Shown one piece after another: positions 60,901 to 64,000 of a stretch of 64,000 nt of DNA. Source of the DNA: Nemopilema nomurai (Eukaryota > Cnidaria > Scyphozoa > Rhizostomeae > Rhizostomatidae); assembly GCA_003864495.1 (NCBI GenBank), contig ML133433.1, forward strand, positions 1,251,618 through 1,315,617. The letters are read 5' to 3'. Positions within the stretch are counted from its first letter, which is position 1. Each line of letters starts with the position of its first letter. The translations under genes were made by a program, and so were the position numbers. The notes beneath the pieces are model-generated. The model was not told the DNA's origin, did no database searches, and saw only the letters and a list, made by a program, of their open reading frames with translations.

Positions 60901-63405
60901 AGCACTGTGTAAGAAGTGCTGACTTGCTTCATGTATCAAAGTGTCAAATACTGAAAATGTGAATATGTGAAACTGAGGCACCATTAAGTATGGAATAATA
61001 TGTAAGTTATATAATCATATGATTGAACAAGTGCTTTGGGTTAAAAAAAACTTCACGATTGCGAGAAACGGCTATTTATTTTGTCAGCTTTTGATTTTTT
61101 TCCGACGTTTGCCTACTCTGAGGAGTGTCCAGCCAGTACATAAATATGCTAAACCCACGTTCCCGCTGTTTCTTGCAATCATTCGGATGCATGATAAACA
61201 AAGATTAAGCAACATCACATCAAAATGTCTACTTGTTTTAGGAGTACAAACATCTGTTAAGATCCATGGCAGAACACATGCTGCAGTACTGGAAAGATTC
61301 AAAGATCGAAGGTATGTATATATTTATCTTTTTGGTATATATGCACATATATATCTTTATTTTCTGAAGTGATTTTATTATCGTGCTTAACATACGAATT
61401 AGGCTTGAACGCAAATGCTGTAACATCACGCCCAATGTAGTTGCATTGGCGCGGTGAAAGAATTGCTTTTACATTATCCCTGATAGAATTTATGTACCAG
61501 ATACGTATCTTTGCAATTCGAGATAGTTACCCAGCCTTCTATCTTAAGATGTTGCTACTACTGACTTTGCAACTCGCTTGACTTCCCTTGTTTTATTCTA
61601 CAGAGCATGGCGTCACGGCCTTTTGGTATGTATCTATTGATTTTTATAAACTTTTTTGAGCAAAGAATTTTCTTTGAGGATATTAAAGAGTTTTGAAAAA
61701 ATAATGTAGAGTTGGGGAATCAAAGAATATGATGAAATTTAAAAAATCCGTGTAGTGTTCTCGGAAGGGAACCGAAAAAGTTCAACAGCTATAAGTATTA
61801 TCGAATTGACACTTCTATTACTACTTTCCAATAATTCGATAATGCTTTAATTTTATGTAGCGTTCCACATGATAAAAGCCATAAAGATAAAAGCATTTGC
61901 AGTGCCTTTTGCAAATTTTGGGGGAGGGGGGGGAGATTAATTCCCTTTGCTCTGTTTCATGTAGTAGCAATACTTCATAAGACCTTTTCAGAAGATGTAC
62001 TTTCGTGTTTATCTCACGTAAATACCAAAATGCTTGCACATGTAATTGACTGGATTTGCCTTGGGTTAAAGGGAAGACTTTGGCTACACTGGCAGATGGA
62101 GGGACGATGCTTCCAATGAAACAAGGTTCATGCTCAAGAGATCGATGAGCGTGCCCCTGTGTGTACAATGCGGTGAGTGGATAGACCCATGTGGTTTCTC
62201 ATATTCAAACACTGTCCGACTACTGTGTCCGACTACTGTGTCCGACTACTGTGTCCGACTACTGTGTCCGACTACTGTGTCCAGAGTATTGGATTGAATC
62301 AGTATAGGCTGTCGCTCTTTGATTTAATTTCGACAATGACAGACCAGGCATTAGCAAATTTCTTGATTTAAGGATAAAATATGAAACACATTCTTTTATT
62401 TAATTAGAAGACGAAGATCATGGACAAAGATCTTGATTTAATTCAATGTCAAAAGTCAAGATGAAATGTCTTTGTTTGATTCAAGGACAATTGTGTTGAT
62501 TTGATCCAAGGTCAAATGGCATAGATCATAATTCAGTTCTAATAGGAACTCATTTGGTATGAATTTTGATATCATAGCCAAAGGGGCCATTTTTCCTATC
62601 GAGGTGGGCTGGTTTATGATTAGTTTAAGCCTCATACTGTAAATCATCTTTAAGCCTCTCTGTAATAGAACCCCTCTATAGTGCTAAAAATGATAAGCCT
62701 CCCCCCCGTGAAAAGATAGTACGTTCAAGGTATTACACCGAATTATCATAAAACAATTCATGTTATCATGAAGTTTGTTCATTTGTATTTGTGGGTTTGT
62801 TAAGCAAGCATCTTTGAGGCTAATTAGGCTAAAATTTAGTTGTTTGTTGAGTTAAAGTATTTTGATTCAATATTTGTGGATTTGTCTTTTCTGAAATTCA
62901 CCTGCATCTATTTTCATGTAGATTCATGTCTTAAGTGGCGGCAGCTGCAATTTTCTCGAAAACTGAGCTTAGAGAGCGTGCCGGAGTTTTGGGTGTGCTC
63001 CATGAACACGGACAACAACTTTAAGACGTAAGACGAAAGTTTCTTGTCATTTGCCTAGGCATCGTTTTTGCTAGTGACAACGCCATTCAACAATTCAGAA
63101 AAAGTGACGTCACACTAAGTTGGTGTTGCTCTCATTGCTAGTACGATGATACTTTTTATGGGAGTAAATTCAGCTTTGTATTTATCATACTTTTTGGTAT
63201 ATGGTTTGCCAGTATGGATTCTAGTATTTTGTTTTTTTGTCGTTGATTGCTGCTTAATTTTCATTGCCAATCTTTTTCTAGTTGTACGAAACTTGAACAA
63301 AAGCCTAACATACAGACAGGAAGACTGCAAAAGGAAATTAAATCGGTGGAACAGCGAGCAGAACAGGACATCAAGAGGTTAACAGACAAACTGAAGAAGG
63401 CAGAG
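42968..63405 (+). CDS. MORC2: MORC2-type GHKL ATPase with CW zinc finger (26 exons, 3' end off window)
   Basis: Exons: 42968-43032, 44054-44107, 44249-44283, 47635-47703, 48672-48762, 49623-49667, 49997-50060, 50415-50489, 53301-53394, 54904-54962, 55623-55693, 56017-56095, 56602-56651, 57029-57108, 57376-57412, 57837-57879, 58389-58474, 58943-59035, 59748-59795, 60220-60239, 60543-60610, 61242-61311, 61604-61625, 62072-62172, 62922-63027, 63282-63405. The joined frame is open for 583 codons. GHKL ATPase: ELVDNSRDA (34-42), DDGCGMDP (67-74), [11 protein letters not shown] (97-107). A charged coiled coil (about 297-365) is inserted in the transducer domain; this position is typical of MORC2 and separates it from MORC3/4. 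CW zinc finger: C506, C509, C532, C543 with W512 and W530, followed by a second coiled coil. MORC2 dimerises on ATP binding and compacts chromatin, in vertebrates with the HUSH complex. An intronless GPCR lies in intron 8. The C terminus is not in the window. Confidence 0.93.
44595..45900 (+). pseudogene. Decayed coding sequence inside MORC2 intron 3
   Basis: From about 44595 to 45000 one plus frame reads as protein-like sequence interrupted only by scattered stops. Further protein-like stretches in shifted frames follow at about 45300-45420 and 45420-45550, and perhaps 45700-45850. Composition (Trp, Tyr, Lys/Glu mixture) is unlike the surrounding intron. I do not recognise the family; a degenerate transposon gene or a retroposed host gene are both possible. 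Confidence 0.35.
47085..47165 (-). mobile_element. tRNA-derived SINE fragment in MORC2 intron 3
   Basis: On the minus strand an AGCTGAGCACT segment is followed by GTGAGTTCGAGTCTC, a B box (47093-47103), with tRNA-like spacing. The upstream part (47139-47164) is a 26-bp module repeated exactly at 22769-22794. The acceptor stem is not preserved, so this is a SINE remnant and not a tRNA gene. Confidence 0.45.
51387..52361 (+). CDS. Orphan rhodopsin-like (class A) GPCR, intronless, nested in MORC2 intron 8
   Basis: A 324-aa single-exon receptor. The N terminus is very short (about 9 aa, with an NNT glycosylation site). Seven hydrophobic segments lie at about 10-32, 45-68, 80-104, 122-146, 156-178, 246-272 and 284-305. 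Class A landmarks: TM3-end ANRLFAL (DRY changed to NRL), a Trp in TM4, LWTP in TM6 (the CWxP motif) and NPVLY in TM7 (NPxxY). The usual Cys at the start of TM3 and its partner in loop 2 are missing, and loop 2 is short, so the conserved disulfide is absent. Loop 3 is long, Ser/Arg/Glu-rich. Such intronless, lineage-expanded receptors are common in cnidarians; the ligand is unknown. It lies entirely within an intron of the MORC2-type gene on the same strand. A poly(A) signal lies at 52437. Confidence 0.85.
   Translation: MVDANNTVFHCSLIVVSAFTFFINAATIAMFLRFRKQLLTKNVHYRVLCSLCFADALVGVFGVSLGINLALKSPKVSYKLAGNVPLFCCMFASIGSLSLLTANRLFALKLPHSYGTASYLRRSAHFIAAIWVFSFLVYWQQVAIFMLVGSAMELRTRSIATIVLFFTAAVCLIIANTSLYLGIKNRVTDRPKKSTSSNSFYTNETRKDISEEYSIGEPACASSSQPGVEGRREERSKHRANVRRKAIRISTICLMIVGLFLLLWTPLIVYRFMFAVGASLESKLLRRLFLCLTISNSLLNPVLYIFKDNSLRRYFIKMMPATCQ
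52437..52442 (+). terminator. Poly(A) signal of the nested GPCR gene
   Basis: AATAAA, about 75 nt after the GPCR stop codon and still inside MORC2 intron 8. If used, it would also be met by the MORC2 pre-mRNA, so it must be suppressed there or reflect a separate transcript. Confidence 0.5.
53414..53777. repeat. 46-bp minisatellite directly after MORC2 exon 9
   Basis: About eight copies of a 46-bp unit containing CATCCAGTGATTGAATGATT and CCTGCAGTAATTGAGTG. Copies are almost identical. The tract starts about 20 bp after the exon 9 donor (53395). The unit itself is built from GATTGA-like sub-repeats. Confidence 0.95.
53939..54291. mobile_element. MITE in MORC2 intron 9 (GTTTACAC family)
   Basis: A 353-bp element. 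The left end is CTGCGTTTACACGATGCCGG and the right end its near-perfect reverse complement, CCGGCACCGTGTAAACGCAG. TTA and TAA flank it. The interior carries several inverted ATCCGGATA / TCCGGAT motifs, so the whole element folds back on itself. Ends and size match the MITEs at 8197-8554 and 32635-32998. No coding capacity. Confidence 0.75.
55197..55320. repeat. Polypurine GGGAGA-rich tract in MORC2 intron 10
   Basis: About 120 bp that is almost all purine on the plus strand, made of irregular GGGAGA/GGGAGAT/GGGAGACG units with a few T and C. Long purine tracts of this sort can form triplex structures. The short Ser/Pro/Leu ORFs on the minus strand are by-products. Confidence 0.9.
55928..55998. 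repeat. Decamer repeat TGACCTGAGT in MORC2 intron 11
   Basis: About seven direct copies, some imperfect, ending 18 bp before the exon 12 acceptor (56016). TGACCT is the reverse complement of the nuclear-receptor half-site AGGTCA, and the spacing between copies is four bases. Confidence 0.85.
57995..58270. repeat. Two-copy duplication in MORC2 intron 16
   Basis: Segments at about 57995-58105 and 58163-58270 share TTTCTTAAGCCAAGTACCAG, CCTCTCATAGGTTAGTCAG and GATTATGGTGTTGAAAGAGG in the same order. The first copy has an extra CAGCCTCTCATA. Confidence 0.85.
58545..58888. repeat. Dispersed duplicate (about 50 bp) in MORC2 intron 17
   Basis: Segments near 58545-58595 and 58837-58888 share GTATTGA, TGCCATATGATCT and GCCTGTTG in the same order, about 290 bp apart. 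Confidence 0.6.
59061..59344. repeat. 28-bp minisatellite directly after MORC2 exon 18
   Basis: About ten copies of a 28-bp unit, AGCATCCTCCACTGCTTGGC followed by AACAACCC, alternating with a variant where the last part is TCAGCAGCCC. It starts 25 bp after the exon 18 donor (59036). Because 28 is not a multiple of three and the unit holds no stop, long ORFs appear in all plus frames and on the minus strand; they are artefacts. Confidence 0.95.
62211..62283. repeat. 13-bp tandem repeat in MORC2 intron 24
   Basis: Five copies of TGTGTCCGACTAC, essentially identical, about 40 bp after the exon 24 donor (62173). Confidence 0.9.
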
Positions 63406-64000
63406 GTAAATGACTTTGTTTTTAGCATTGAGTTGGCTATACGCATGTGCGTGGACCATGGAATATGTTGATGTTTTGTAATTAGAGGCCATGAATAAGC
63501 AAAAAATATTTTCATAGGATTTCACGGTTGATGGTGGTAGAAATGGCCGAACACCTTGTTGATAAAACCTTTTGGTACTTGCCATGAAACGCACCTGATA
63601 AAATGAATCTAAGTTTTTCCGATTTGATAATCATCCTTTTGAGGGACTGTTTCGAGGTAGCTTGTATTTGTATGTGTGTACGTGTGTGACGATGTAAATA
63701 TTAACATTTTTGCACCAAACTCAGATAATCCATCTACTTTGGACATACTACATGTCTGCTCAGCTAGATTTAGTTCTACAAAAGCTTCGTACTAAAATTT
63801 TCAAAAGAGCAAGGAACAGCAGAAACAGTTTTGCATACTAAAACTACTTTTTCGAGGCGGAAAGAGGCGGATATGAGATAGTAGAGGCTGGTAACAGTAC
63901 TGGTAAAAACCAACGAAACATCTCTGTGGATTTTTCTCACTGTATATTTGTTGAAGCTATACATTTAGCTTCATTTAGCATACGTTACACTTATGTTATT
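63406..64000. other. MORC2 intron 26, runs off the window
   Basis: No further exon of the MORC2-type gene was recognised before the right edge. No other feature seen. Confidence 0.5.

Overview
This is eukaryotic, metazoan DNA. It has GT-AG introns with in-frame phases, long intergenic and intronic AT-rich stretches, miniature transposons, tRNA-derived SINE-like sequence and minisatellites. The gene set points to an early-branching animal, most likely an anthozoan cnidarian (coral or sea anemone): a Mos kinase, an NCL-like cation exchanger, a MORC2-type ATPase, prokineticin/dickkopf-like cysteine-rich secreted peptides and a compact intronless rhodopsin-type GPCR. The taxon is an inference from gene style; no marker here fixes it.

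Layout. 0-7 kb: a small secreted-peptide region. On the minus strand lie one cysteine-rich exon (88-195) and a single-exon proline/arginine-rich cationic peptide gene (471-635). On the plus strand a complete three-exon cysteine-rich peptide gene (5246-6618) has its own TATA box. The minus-strand exon and exon 2 of the plus gene have the same length, phase and cysteine spacing, so they are paralogues. 7-20.6 kb: gene-poor, with several MITEs, a tRNA-derived SINE-like sequence, a TGAG microsatellite and a perfect palindrome. 20.7-21.8 kb: an intronless Mos-family serine/threonine kinase. 23.7-35.2 kb: a 17-exon Na/Ca-type exchanger; I rebuilt every exon and the joined frame gives 527 codons plus stop. 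38.2-38.8 kb: an intronless secreted PEBP. 43.0-64.0 kb (running off the right edge): a MORC2-type gene, of which 26 exons give 583 codons covering the GHKL ATPase, the inserted coiled coil, the transducer domain and the CW zinc finger. An intronless GPCR gene (51387-52361) sits in its eighth intron on the same strand.

The genes are not an operon or an evident pathway. The left cluster looks like a secreted defence or signalling peptide locus. Mos (oocyte MAPK activation) and MORC2 (chromatin silencing) are ordinary cellular genes. The most notable structures are: the nested GPCR without the usual disulfide cysteine; an 87-bp tandem duplication that copied the 3' splice site and part of exon 10 of the exchanger; a probable GC-AG intron in the same gene; a three-member MITE family with GTTTACAC ends, two of them inside introns; minisatellites lying directly against MORC2 donor sites; and a decayed coding sequence in MORC2 intron 3. 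I saw no CRISPR array, rRNA, intact tRNA gene or complete autonomous transposon.
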